Below are positions 1 through 9,109 of a DNA stretch of 31,140 nucleotides, in pieces. How positions within the stretch are numbered: position 1 is the stretch's first letter; every line of letters starts with the position of its first letter. The stretch is from DASZYF01 sp035545535 (GTDB lineage Bacteria; Actinomycetota; Actinomycetes; Mycobacteriales; CAJCIY01). A model generated the notes under the pieces. The model was not told where the DNA came from, did not search any database, and saw nothing but the letters and a program-made list of their open reading frames with translations. The translations under genes and the position numbers were made by a program. The stretch lies in contig DASZYF010000027.1 in assembly GCA_035545535.1 (NCBI GenBank), positions 1 to 31,140 of the forward strand, written 5' to 3'.

Positions 1-159
1 CGGGCCCAGGCAGCGGGCGACCCGGCCGCGCTGGCCGACGCGGCGGCGCTGTTCGAGGACGCCGGCGCCGAGGTCGAGGCGCTGCTCACCCGCGCCGCGG
101 GCGGGGACGCCCGCGCCCGCGAGGAGCTGACCCGCCGGGGCGTGGTCGGCTTCGCGTGA
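1..159 (+). CDS. C-terminal end of an unidentified protein (partial)
   Basis: The frame is open from base 1 to a TGA at 157-159, giving 52 visible residues; the start lies left of the window. The sequence is Ala/Glu/Asp/Arg-rich and probably all-helical (it contains ALADAAALFEDAG and ends RRGVVGFA), with strong GC3 bias as expected of a real gene. I see no catalytic motif, membrane segment or recognisable domain, so no function is offered. It runs in the same direction as dnaK but is separated from it by about 350 bases and a hairpin directly at its stop codon, so it is probably not part of the heat-shock operon. Confidence 0.6.
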   Translation, partial: RAQAAGDPAALADAAALFEDAGAEVEALLTRAAGGDARAREELTRRGVVGFA

Positions 160-182
160 TCAGGCCTGATCGGGCCTGATCA
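157..182. terminator. Hairpin at the end of the left-edge gene
   Basis: Perfect 10-base inverted repeat TGATCAGGCC / GGCCTGATCA with a 6-base loop. The left arm begins on the TGA stop codon of the upstream gene. There is no T-run after it, so it would be a non-canonical, actinobacterial-style terminator; an alternative is a protein-binding palindrome. The location directly on a stop codon favours the terminator reading. Confidence 0.5.
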
Positions 183-196
183 GATCTGAGCCCGGT

Positions 197-355
197 TCAC
201 GGCCAGAGGCGTTGGAGCTGGTGCCAGCCGGCGCCGGCCACGGGCACGACCACGATGGGTGCGGTGCCGACCACCGCCCCGATCACGACCAGCAGGGCGG
301 CAAGGCGCACCTTGGCGTTGGGCTGCCCGCGGTGATCGCGGAGCTCCGGCAGCAC
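197..355 (-). CDS. Possible small single-pass membrane protein, divergent from dnaK
   Basis: A minus-strand frame from GTG at 355 to TGA at 197-199 encodes 52 residues. It has a basic N-terminal part (LPELRDHRGQPNAK), then a strongly hydrophobic stretch at about residues 18-42 (for example LAALLVVIGAVVG), and a short tail ending in QLQRLWP. This arrangement of a charged end, one long apolar helix and a Trp-flanked boundary resembles a genuine small membrane protein, and GC3 is high. No plus-strand frame here looks protein-like. Against it: there is no ATG and no clear Shine-Dalgarno. The open frame extends upstream beyond the chosen GTG, and a second GTG at 310 could give a shorter product. 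I do not recognise the family. Confidence 0.4.
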   Translation of the reverse strand: MLPELRDHRGQPNAKVRLAALLVVIGAVVGTAPIVVVPVAGAGWHQLQRLWP

Positions 356-414
356 CCGGCGACGGTACCGCCGACCGTGACGTCCGCCGAGATGAGCGTG
401 GCTCTGTCGATCAA

Positions 415-435
415 GTTGAGCGGAATAGACTCAAG
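415..435. promoter_or_regulatory. HAIR operator (HspR binding site) upstream of dnaK
   Basis: The sequence reads GTTGAGC, then 7 bases, then ACTCAAG. The HAIR consensus is CTTGAGT-N7-ACTCAAG, so the right half matches 7/7, the left half 5/7, and the spacing is exact. It sits about 77 bases before the dnaK ATG, and the cognate repressor HspR is encoded three genes downstream. By analogy with Streptomyces and Mycobacterium, HspR bound here (with DnaK as co-repressor) would block the dnaK promoter until heat shock. TTGAGC (416-421) could serve as the -35 element inside the operator, but I cannot pick a convincing -10. Confidence 0.85.
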
Positions 436-511
436 GCTCTTGCGTTCAACCCATCAGGCGCCGCAGACTGGCGGGGCCCCACCACGAACAGACATCTGAA
501 GGAGAACGTCC

Positions 512-2352
<1,841 letters not shown>

Positions 2353-2353
<1 letters not shown>

Positions 2354-3015
2354 TGGCCACCCCCACGGACCCGACCGCGGGGGAGCGCCACGAGGACGAA
2401 CCGCACGTCGTGGTGCGTGACAAGCGCCGCCTCGACCCGGTGACGGGCGCGGTCCGGGAGGGAGCGGAGGCGACCGGGGGCATCGACCCGGTCGCGCCTC
2501 CGGTCACCCGGACCGAGCCGTCCGTCCTCGAGCAGGAGCTCACCGAGCGGACCGAGGACCTGCTCCGCCTCAAGGCCGAGTACGACAACTACCGCAAGCG
2601 GGCGCAGCGCGACATCGCGGCCGCGGCGGAGATCGGCACCGCCCGCGTCCTCGTCGAGCTGCTCCCCGCGCTCGACGACGTCGATCGGGCCCGCGCGCAC
2701 GGCGAGCTCGACCCCGCGTTCCGTGCGGTGTCCGAGCACCTCGAGAAGGTCTGCACCGCAGTCGGTCTCGAGCGCTACGGCGCGAAGGGCGAGCCCTTCG
2801 ACCCGAACCGGCACGAGGCGCTGACTTCTGTCGAAGACCCGTCCGCGGAGCACGAGACCGTGCAGGACGTCTACCGCGCGGGCTATGCCTACGCGGGCCG
2901 CATCCTGCGCCCGGCGCAGGTCGTCGTCGCGACGCCGGCGCATGGCTCCGCCGATGCCTCGACCGCCACGTTCGGCGACGCCGCCGGCGAGACCGCGGAC
3001 GACCCCGCGGTCTGA
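2353..3015 (+). CDS. grpE: Nucleotide exchange factor GrpE
   Basis: Homodimeric co-chaperone that releases ADP from DnaK. The 220-residue product has a disordered acidic N-terminal extension of about 65 residues and a long helix beginning VLEQELTERTEDLLRLKAEY. The family signature region YDNYRKRAQRD follows, then the C-terminal beta domain with FDPNRHEAL and a conserved-type VYRAGYAY. An acidic, Ala-rich tail closes it. The ATG at 2353 overlaps the dnaK TGA by one base (TGATG) and has GAGGAGAAG just upstream. An in-frame GTG at 2350 would add one residue, but the ATG fits the ribosome binding site better. It is translationally coupled to dnaK. Confidence 0.96.
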
Positions 3016-3037
3016 ACCCGCCGCCATCCGCAGCAAA

Positions 3038-3080
3038 CCCACGAGAAGCACGCCCACGAGAAGCACGCCCACGAGAAGCG
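3038..3080 (+). repeat. 15-base tandem repeat between grpE and dnaJ
   Basis: Three head-to-tail copies: CCCACGAGAAGCACG at 3038-3052, an identical copy at 3053-3067, and a partial third copy (first 13 bases) at 3068-3080. They fill about half of the 91-base gap between the grpE stop and the dnaJ start. The unit is not self-complementary and forms no obvious hairpin. The repeat lies 26 bases upstream of the dnaJ ATG. Being a multiple of three it leaves an open frame, but that frame has no start or ribosome binding site of its own. Confidence 0.9.
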
Positions 3081-3106
3081 AGCGCTGAGCCGAGAGAGGA
3101 GGAGCC

Positions 3107-4276
3107 ATGGCACTGTCCCGTGACGACGTCGACCGGGACTGGTACCAGGTCCTGGGCGTCTCCTCCTCGGCCACGGCGGCCGAGATCAAGAAGAGCTACC
3201 GGAAGCTCGCCCGCGACCTGCACCCGGACAAGAACCCGGACGACGCGAAGGCCGAGGCGCGCTTCAAGGACGTCAGCCGTGCCTACGACATCCTCGGCGA
3301 CGAGGCGAAGCGCAAGGAGTACGACGAGACCCGCGAGCTGATCCGCAACGGCGGCGGGTTCGCGCCCGGCGGCATGCCGGGCGGCGGCGGCGGGTTCCGC
3401 GGCGGCGTGAACGTCGACCTCGGCGACCTGTTCGGCGGCGCCGCCGGCGGTGTCGGCGACATCTTCGGCGGGCTGTTCAACCGCGGCCGCGGTGCGGCCC
3501 GCGGCCCCGTGCGCGGTGAGGACGTCGTCGCCGCGGTGACCGTCTCGTTCGAGCAGTCGATGACCGGCGCCGAGATCTCGGTGCGGCTGTCCGGCGGCGC
3601 AGCCTGCGACACGTGCGGCGGCACCGGCGCGGCGCCGGGCACGCACCCGACGTCCTGCCCCGTGTGCTCCGGTCGCGGGGTCGTGACCCGCAACCAGGGC
3701 GGGTTCGCGTTCGCCGAGCCGTGCTCACGCTGCGGCGGCTCCGGCACGGTCATCGAGACGCCGTGCCCCACCTGCCACGGCACCGGCACGCGCGACCGCG
3801 TGCAGCGTGTGCGCGTCCCCGCCGGCGTCGCCGACGGTCAGCACGTGCGTGTGCGGGGCCGCGGCCGTCCCGGTGAGCGCGGCGGCCCGCCCGGGGACCT
3901 CGAGGTCGTCGTCACGGTGCGCCCGCACCCGGTGTTCGGCCGGAGCGGGCGGAACCTCACGCTCACCGTGCCGATCACGTTCCCCGAAGCCGCGCTCGGC
4001 GCCACGCTGCGGGTGCCGACCCTCGGGGACCCGGTCTCGCTCAAGGTGCCGGCCGGCACCCCGAGCGGCAAGCGCTTGCGCGTGAAGGGCCGGGGCTTCC
4101 CCGGCAAGGGCGGAGCGGTCGGCGACCTCATCGTCACGGTCGAGGTCGCTGTCCCAGCGAAGCTCGATCCCGCGGCGCGCGAGCTGGTGGAGAAGCTCGC
4201 GGTCGAAGTGCCGCAGTCGCCACGCGAGCACCTCGACGCGTTGCTCGGTGGGGTGACCGCCGGCGGTACGTCGTGA
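3107..4276 (+). CDS. dnaJ: Chaperone protein DnaJ (Hsp40, class A)
   Basis: Co-chaperone that delivers substrates to DnaK and triggers ATP hydrolysis. The 389-residue product is a complete type I DnaJ. The J domain occupies about residues 10-75, with HPD at 39-41. A Gly/Phe-rich linker follows at about 80-135 (GGMPGGGGGFRGG and similar). The zinc-binding domain starts at about residue 167 with four CxxCxGxG modules: CDTCGGTG, CPVCSGRG, CSRCGGSG and CPTCHGTG. Two C-terminal substrate-binding beta domains complete it, including GDLIVTVEV near the end. The ATG at 3107 has a strong ribosome binding site (GAGAGGAGGAG). Its stop overlaps the hspR GTG by four bases. The presence of hspR next door suggests this is the DnaJ1 type found in actinobacterial dnaK operons. 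Confidence 0.97.
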   Translation: MALSRDDVDRDWYQVLGVSSSATAAEIKKSYRKLARDLHPDKNPDDAKAEARFKDVSRAYDILGDEAKRKEYDETRELIRNGGGFAPGGMPGGGGGFRGGVNVDLGDLFGGAAGGVGDIFGGLFNRGRGAARGPVRGEDVVAAVTVSFEQSMTGAEISVRLSGGAACDTCGGTGAAPGTHPTSCPVCSGRGVVTRNQGGFAFAEPCSRCGGSGTVIETPCPTCHGTGTRDRVQRVRVPAGVADGQHVRVRGRGRPGERGGPPGDLEVVVTVRPHPVFGRSGRNLTLTVPITFPEAALGATLRVPTLGDPVSLKVPAGTPSGKRLRVKGRGFPGKGGAVGDLIVTVEVAVPAKLDPAARELVEKLAVEVPQSPREHLDALLGGVTAGGTS

Positions 4277-4686
4277 CCGCCACCCACGACGACGCAACCC
4301 CCGTCTACGTGATCTCGGTCGCGGCCGAGCTCGCGGGCATGCACCCGCAGACCCTGCGCACCTACGACCGGCTCGGCCTCGTCTCGCCCGGTCGCACCAG
4401 CGGCCGCGGCCGCCGCTACTCGGCCCGCGACGTGCAGCGCCTGCGCGACGTGCAGCGCCTCTCGCAGGAGGAGGGGCTCAACCTCGAAGGCGTCAAGCGG
4501 GTCCTCGAGCTCACCGACCAGGTGGCCGCTCTGCAGCAGCGGGTGCGCGAGCTGATGGCCGAGCTCGCGCAGGCGCACGCCACGGCCGAGCAGCGCGTCG
4601 CCGACGCGCACGCGAGCCACCGCCGCGACCTCGTCCCGGTGGAGCGCAACGCGGTGGTGCTGTGGCAACGCCCGCGACGGCGCTGA
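4273..4686 (+). CDS. hspR: Heat-shock repressor HspR (MerR family)
   Basis: MerR-type DNA-binding repressor of the dnaK regulon. The 137-residue product has an N-terminal winged helix-turn-helix over about residues 10-75. It contains ISVAAELAGMHPQTLRTYDR and the wing segment SGRGRRYSARDVQRL, both typical of HspR. A coiled-coil segment (VAALQQRVRELMAELAQAHA) and a basic C-terminus ending WQRPRRR follow. The GTG start at 4273 overlaps the dnaJ stop by four bases (GTGA), so translation is coupled. In Streptomyces HspR binds HAIR boxes and is helped by DnaK, so high free DnaK restores repression. The HAIR box at 415-435 gives exactly this loop here. Confidence 0.95.
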   Translation: MTATHDDATPVYVISVAAELAGMHPQTLRTYDRLGLVSPGRTSGRGRRYSARDVQRLRDVQRLSQEEGLNLEGVKRVLELTDQVAALQQRVRELMAELAQAHATAEQRVADAHASHRRDLVPVERNAVVLWQRPRRR

Positions 4687-4744
4687 CCATGACGCGAACT
4701 GACATAACCGGAATCGACCCGACCTCGAGATCGTTGGACAAGGC

Positions 4745-7345
4745 ATGAACGCTGACCGCTACACGACGCGCGCCACCGAGGCCCTCAACGGGGCGGTGCG
4801 CCGCGCCGCCATCGAGGGCAACCCGGAGGTCACGCCGCTGCACCTGCTCGGCGCCCTCCTCGCCGACACCGACGGCGTCACGCGACCGCTCATCACCGCC
4901 GCGGGCGGCGACCCTGCGACCATCGCGGCGCAGGTCGACGCCGCGCTCGCGAAGCTGCCCCGCGCGCAGGGCTCCACCACTGCGGCGCCGGCGACCTCCC
5001 GCCACCTGCTCGCCGTGCTCGAGCGCGCGGAGGCGGAGATGAAGGACGCGGGGGACGAGTACGTCTCCGCGGAGGTCTTCGCCATCGCGATCGCCGAGGC
5101 GGGCGGCGCGGACGTCGCCGCACTGCTGCCGAGCGCGACCGCGCTGCGTGACGCCCTCAAGGCCGTGCGCGGCAACCGCCGGGTGACGAGCCAGGACCCC
5201 GAGGCGACCTACCAGGCGCTCGAGAAGTACGCGACCGACCTCACGGCCCGCGCGCGCGACGGCAAGCTCGACCCCGTCGTGGGCCGCGACACCGAGATCC
5301 GGCGCGTGGTTCAGGTGCTCTCGCGCCGCACCAAGAACAACCCCGTCCTCATCGGCGAGCCGGGGGTCGGCAAGACCGCCATCGTCGAAGGCCTCGCGCT
5401 CCGCGTCATCGAAGGCGATGTCCCGGAGTCGCTGCGGGACAAGCGGATCGTCGCTCTGGACCTCGGCGCGATGGTCGCCGGCGCGAAGTACCGCGGCGAG
5501 TTCGAGGAGCGCCTCAAGGCCGTCCTCACCGAGATCAAGGACAGCGACGGCGAGATCGTCACGTTCATCGACGAGCTGCACACGGTGGTCGGTGCCGGCG
5601 CGACCGGCGAAGGCGCGATGGATGCCGCGAACCTGCTGAAGCCGATGCTCGCGCGCGGCGAGCTGCGACTCGTCGGCGCGACCACACTCGACGAGTACCG
5701 CCAGCACATCGAGAAGGACCCGGCGCTCGAGCGCCGCTTCCAGCCCGTGCTCGTCGGCGAGCCGAGCGTCGAGGACACCGTCGGCATCCTGCGCGGCCTC
5801 AAGGAGCGCTACGAGGCGCACCACCGCGTGCGCATCACCGACGCCGCGCTCGTGGCCGCAGCCACGCTGTCCGACCGCTTCGTCACGCAGCGGTTCCTGC
5901 CCGACAAGGCGATCGACCTCGTCGACGAGGCCGCGTCGCGGCTGCGCATGGAGATCGACTCACGACCCGTCGAGGTCGACGAGCTCGAGCGCGCGGTGCG
6001 TCGCCTCGAGATCGAGGACGTCGCCCTGGCCGGCGAGAAGGACGACGCCAGCAAGGATCGGCGCGACCGGCTGCAGAAGGAGCTGGCCGACAAGCGCGAA
6101 GAGCTCTCCGCCCTCACGGCGCGGTGGGAGCGTGAGAAGTCGGAGCTGAACAAGGTCGGTGACCTCACCAAGAAGCTCGACGAGCTGCGTGGCGAGTTCG
6201 CGCGTGCCGAACGCGACGGCGACTTCGAGGCCGCCGGCCGGATCCGGCACAAGGAGATCCCGGACATCGAGCGGGCGATCGAAGCCGCGTCCGCGGCACC
6301 CGCGTCGGACGGCGCGGACCTCCTCGTCAAGGAGGAGGTCGGGCCGGACGACGTCGCCGCGGTCGTCGCGTCGTGGACCGGGATCCCCTCCGGCCGGCTG
6401 CTCGAGGGTGAGACCGCCAAGCTGCTGCGCATGGAGGAGGCGCTCACCGAGCGCGTCATCGGCCAGACCGGCGCGGTGCAGGCGGTCTCGGACGCCGTGC
6501 GCCGCGCCCGGGCCGGCGTGGCCGACCCGGACCGTCCGACCGGATCCTTCCTGTTCCTCGGCCCGACGGGTGTCGGCAAGACCGAGCTCGCGAAGGCTCT
6601 CGCGGACTTCCTGTTCGACGACGAGCGCGCGATGGTGCGCATCGACATGAGCGAGTACGGCGAGCGGCACTCGGTCGCGCGCCTGATCGGTGCGCCCCCC
6701 GGCTACGTCGGCTACGAGTCGGGCGGCCAGCTCACGGAGGCGGTGCGTCGCCGTCCCTACACGGTGCTGCTGCTCGACGAGATCGAGAAGGCGCACCCCG
6801 ACGTGTTCGACGTGCTGCTGCAGGTGCTCGATGACGGCCGCCTCACCGACGGCCAGGGCCGCACAGTCGACTTCCGCAACGTGATCCTCGTGCTCACGAG
6901 CAACCTCGGTTCGCAGTTCTCCGGCGACCTCACGCTCTCGCCCGAGCAGCGCCGCGAGTCGGTGCTCAACGTGGTGCGCGCGACGTTCAAGCCCGAGTTC
7001 CTCAACCGGCTCGACGACATCCTCGTGTTCGCGCCGCTGGCGAAGGACGAGCTCGCGTCGATCGTCGGGATCCAGCTGCAGCGGCTCAACGAGCGGCTGG
7101 CCGACCGCCGGCTCACGCTCGACGTCACCGACGCCGCGAAGGCGTGGCTCGCCGACCGCGGCTTCGACCCGGTCTACGGCGCGCGACCGCTGCGGCGGCT
7201 GATCCAGACGGCCGTGGCCGACCCGCTCGCGAAGGCGATCCTCGGCGGCCAGGTGCGCGACGGCGACACCGTCACGGTGGACGTGGACGCCGTTGGCGAC
7301 GGCCTGCGGATCGTCAGCGAGGAGAGCGCGTCCGCGCTCTCCTGA
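4745..7345 (+). CDS. clpB: ATP-dependent disaggregase ClpB (Hsp100)
   Basis: Hexameric AAA+ machine that threads aggregated proteins through its pore and passes them to DnaK/DnaJ/GrpE. The 866-residue product, normal for the family, has an N-terminal Clp_N domain (about 1-145) and a first AAA+ domain with Walker A GEPGVGKT at 204-211. The coiled-coil M domain (about 395-530) distinguishes ClpB from ClpA and ClpC. A second AAA+ domain has Walker A GPTGVGKT at 606-613 and Walker B VLLLDEIEKAHPD. The C-terminal domain contains GFDPVYGARPLRR. The ATG at 4745 lies 58 bases after hspR, same strand, with only a weak AAGG upstream. I see no second HAIR box here, so it is probably read through from the dnaK promoter or has its own promoter. 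It ends three bases before a convergent gene. Confidence 0.97.
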   Translation: MNADRYTTRATEALNGAVRRAAIEGNPEVTPLHLLGALLADTDGVTRPLITAAGGDPATIAAQVDAALAKLPRAQGSTTAAPATSRHLLAVLERAEAEMKDAGDEYVSAEVFAIAIAEAGGADVAALLPSATALRDALKAVRGNRRVTSQDPEATYQALEKYATDLTARARDGKLDPVVGRDTEIRRVVQVLSRRTKNNPVLIGEPGVGKTAIVEGLALRVIEGDVPESLRDKRIVALDLGAMVAGAKYRGEFEERLKAVLTEIKDSDGEIVTFIDELHTVVGAGATGEGAMDAANLLKPMLARGELRLVGATTLDEYRQHIEKDPALERRFQPVLVGEPSVEDTVGILRGLKERYEAHHRVRITDAALVAAATLSDRFVTQRFLPDKAIDLVDEAASRLRMEIDSRPVEVDELERAVRRLEIEDVALAGEKDDASKDRRDRLQKELADKREELSALTARWEREKSELNKVGDLTKKLDELRGEFARAERDGDFEAAGRIRHKEIPDIERAIEAASAAPASDGADLLVKEEVGPDDVAAVVASWTGIPSGRLLEGETAKLLRMEEALTERVIGQTGAVQAVSDAVRRARAGVADPDRPTGSFLFLGPTGVGKTELAKALADFLFDDERAMVRIDMSEYGERHSVARLIGAPPGYVGYESGGQLTEAVRRRPYTVLLLDEIEKAHPDVFDVLLQVLDDGRLTDGQGRTVDFRNVILVLTSNLGSQFSGDLTLSPEQRRESVLNVVRATFKPEFLNRLDDILVFAPLAKDELASIVGIQLQRLNERLADRRLTLDVTDAAKAWLADRGFDPVYGARPLRRLIQTAVADPLAKAILGGQVRDGDTVTVDVDAVGDGLRIVSEESASALS
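7320..7343. terminator. Strong hairpin inside the clpB 3' end, probably bidirectional
   Basis: Perfect inverted repeat AGGAGAGCGCG (7320-7330) / CGCGCTCTCCT (7333-7343), 11 base pairs with only TC between, so the effective loop is a few bases larger. It lies wholly inside clpB, encoding its last residues and reaching the first base of the stop codon. The convergent methyltransferase gene ends 3 bases beyond that stop. With no intergenic room, this is the likely shared transcription end for both genes. No T-tract follows in either direction. Confidence 0.65.
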
Positions 7346-7348
7346 CGG

Positions 7349-8137
7349 TCACACCTTCGCGGTGATGCTCGCCCGCCACAGCGCAGCGGTCTCGTGCACC
7401 TTCGACAGCGCGTACACGAGGTTCACGTGCACCGACGCGAAGCCGGCGTCGAGGATCATCTGCGCCAGCGCGTCGTAGGACGGCAGCCACCACAGCACGC
7501 CGTCCCAGCCACCGACGTACTGCGTCGGCGCCCCGATCGCACCGCGCGTCAGCGCGGGGTCGAACGCGTCGACGATGAGCGCCTCCGTGCCGGTGATCGA
7601 GCGCACGGCCGCGAGCGCGTCGAGCGGGCGGCGCAGGTGCAGCAGCAGGTCGGCCATGTGCACGAAGTCGAACGTGCCGTGCACGGCCGGGTCGAGGTCG
7701 TAGACGTTGGCCTTGATCTTCGCGACCGAGGAGCCGAGCGCCGCGTGCGCGGCCTCGAACCCGATGCCGATGGGCTGCGGCTTGCGCCCGGCCATCGTGG
7801 GGCGCGCGGGGAACGGGATGTCGAGCTGGTCGGCCGACGCGATGTCGAGTGCGCTCACCACCGCGCCGCGCTTCTCCATCTCGAAGGCCCAGTAGCCGTC
7901 GTAGGTGGCGACGTCGATGGCCGTGCGGCCGCTCATGTCCGCCGGCAACCCGTAGTGCGGGAGGAGCTCCCTGTGGTCGAACAGGCCCGGGGTGCGGGTG
8001 CCGTCCGGCAGGTCGATGGTGTGGTACCAGTGGATCGTGTCGTCCGGCAGGTCGTAGTCGACGCCCCCGAGGAACGCGAACGCGTCAGGGATGCTGCGCG
8101 TCTCGACGTGCGGCTGGGCGAACGAGGGCTCGATCAC
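7349..8137 (-). CDS. SAM-dependent methyltransferase (class I fold)
   Basis: Probable methyltransferase acting on a sugar or glycan, inferred from context. The core holds a Rossmann-type motif I in an unusual form, AIDVATYDGYWAFEMEKRGA, in place of the classic GxGxG. An acidic end of strand 2 follows (VVSALDI), then a motif-IV-like FDFVHMADLLLHLRRP. YHTIDLPDG and GLFDHRELLPHYGLP lie before the core, as in methyltransferases related to tRNA mo5U34 / CmoB-like folds. The start is uncertain. GTG at 8137 gives about 262 residues; GTG at 8209 or 8218 and TTG at 8266 are in frame but add a low-complexity Arg/Pro-rich lead. None has a good ribosome binding site. It lies downstream of the sugar transferase gene on the same strand and converges with clpB. 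Confidence 0.8.
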   Translation of the reverse strand: MIEPSFAQPHVETRSIPDAFAFLGGVDYDLPDDTIHWYHTIDLPDGTRTPGLFDHRELLPHYGLPADMSGRTAIDVATYDGYWAFEMEKRGAVVSALDIASADQLDIPFPARPTMAGRKPQPIGIGFEAAHAALGSSVAKIKANVYDLDPAVHGTFDFVHMADLLLHLRRPLDALAAVRSITGTEALIVDAFDPALTRGAIGAPTQYVGGWDGVLWWLPSYDALAQMILDAGFASVHVNLVYALSKVHETAALWRASITAKV

Positions 8138-8246
8138 CAGGCCACCCGGGGTGGGTGTGACGGGGAGCGACGGGCGTGTGCTCGCCCGCCGGCCGAAGGA
8201 GCGGGGCACGGGGGTCACCAATCGCGGTGCGGGCCGGAGGCAGGGA

Positions 8247-8261
8247 GACCGTCCGACGGTC
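8247..8261. promoter_or_regulatory. Perfect 15-base palindrome upstream of the methyltransferase
   Basis: GACCGTC, one central base, GACGGTC: perfect 7-base arms. It lies between the end of the sugar transferase gene (8294) and the likely methyltransferase start. On the minus strand a TACAGT hexamer (8282-8277), a possible -10, lies 15 bases upstream of the palindrome. That would put the palindrome just after the transcription start, a normal operator position. No regulator gene is adjacent, so the binding protein is unknown. A short stem-loop is the alternative. Confidence 0.35.
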
Positions 8262-8293
8262 AGCAAGTCGCCCGAAACTGTAGAGCGGCGCGA

Positions 8294-9013
8294 TCAGTAC
8301 GCCCCGTCGCGGCGCAGGACCGCTCCCACCGTGCGTCCGATGATCTTGAGGTCGAGCCACGGCGTCCAGTGGTCCACGTAGTCGAGGTCGTAGCGGACCG
8401 CGTCATCCCACGCGAGGTCGGCCCGGCCGTTGACCTGCCACAGGCCGGTGAGGCCCGGCTTCACGTGGAGGCGGCGCAGCAGGTCGGCCTCGAACCGGTC
8501 GACCTCGTGCGGGAGCGCCGGCCGGGGTCCGACGATGGACATGTCGCCGCGCAGGACGTTGACGAGCTGAGGCAGCTCGTCGAGCGACCACTGCCGCAGG
8601 CGCCGTCCCACGGGCGTGATCCGGGGGTCCTCGCGGATCTTGAACAGCAGCCCGTCGTGCTCGTTGAAGGCCAGCAGCGCGGCCAGCTCGGCCTCGGCGT
8701 TGGGGTGCATCGTGCGGAACTTGAGGCACGTGAACAGCCGGCCGTCGAGCCCCACGCGGGTCTGCCGGAACAGCACGGGGCCGCGCGAGCCCAGTCGCAC
8801 GGCGAGCGCGACGGCGAGGAACACGGGCGCCAGCACGAGCAGGAGCACGGCCGCCATCAACGGGTCCGCGACCGACTTCCAGGCACGCCGAGGGACGGTG
8901 TGGGGCCGCGCCGGCCGGGCTGCCACGAAGGCGGGGGCAGGCAACGGTGCAGCGAGCTCGCCGGCGGGGGACGGACGGTCGCCGCGGCTGGGGGCACCGC
9001 GAACATCGAGCAT
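8294..9013 (-). CDS. Phosphoglycosyl transferase (WbaP/WcaJ-type sugar transferase)
   Basis: Transfers the first sugar-1-phosphate to undecaprenyl phosphate at the inner face of the membrane, starting polysaccharide repeat-unit assembly. The 239-residue product has one hydrophobic segment (about 51-72, the re-entrant membrane helix of the monotopic family). The catalytic domain has FRQTRVGLDG (82-91), KFRTM (98-102), RRLRQWSLDELPQL with the catalytic Asp-Glu pair at 145-146, VGPRPALP, and KPGLTGLWQVNGR. The multi-span N-terminal domain of full-length WbaP/WcaJ is absent, so this is the short form. The ATG at 9013 is the only reasonable start; the frame stays open upstream but is antisense to the next gene. 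A TTAAAT hexamer at 9049-9044 could be its -10. Confidence 0.93.
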   Translation of the reverse strand: MLDVRGAPSRGDRPSPAGELAAPLPAPAFVAARPARPHTVPRRAWKSVADPLMAAVLLLVLAPVFLAVALAVRLGSRGPVLFRQTRVGLDGRLFTCLKFRTMHPNAEAELAALLAFNEHDGLLFKIREDPRITPVGRRLRQWSLDELPQLVNVLRGDMSIVGPRPALPHEVDRFEADLLRRLHVKPGLTGLWQVNGRADLAWDDAVRYDLDYVDHWTPWLDLKIIGRTVGAVLRRDGAY

Positions 9014-9097
9014 CGTGGTGACGAGGATGCCGGGAAGGTCCGGATTTAACAAGGCGCTCTGAGATCCCGGGCCCGGCCTCGCGCGGGCGCGCCCGCC

Positions 9098-9103
9098 TAC
9101 GCT
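9098..9103 (+). promoter_or_regulatory. Probable -10 element (TACGCT), leaderless promoter
   Basis: TACGCT followed by 6 bases and then GTG at 9110. This places the transcription start at or next to the start codon, as in actinobacterial leaderless mRNAs. No Shine-Dalgarno and no recognisable -35 precede it. It lies in the 96-base divergent gap between the sugar transferase and the GT2 gene. Confidence 0.55.
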
Positions 9104-9109
9104 TCCCGC

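Noticed and set aside
2991..3012. GACCGCGG / CCGCGGTC hairpin at the end of grpE as a terminator
   Set aside because: An 8-base stem just before the stop codon, but dnaJ continues the operon and the bases are explained by coding; may at most cause attenuation.
4687..4744. Second HAIR box before clpB
   Set aside because: I looked for CTTGAGT-N7-ACTCAAG-like halves in the 58-base gap and saw only unrelated matches such as CTCGAG.
7394..9049. Plus-strand frame of 551 codons
   Set aside because: Antisense to the methyltransferase and sugar transferase, both of which have clear family motifs; the translation is low-complexity Arg/Val/Glu.
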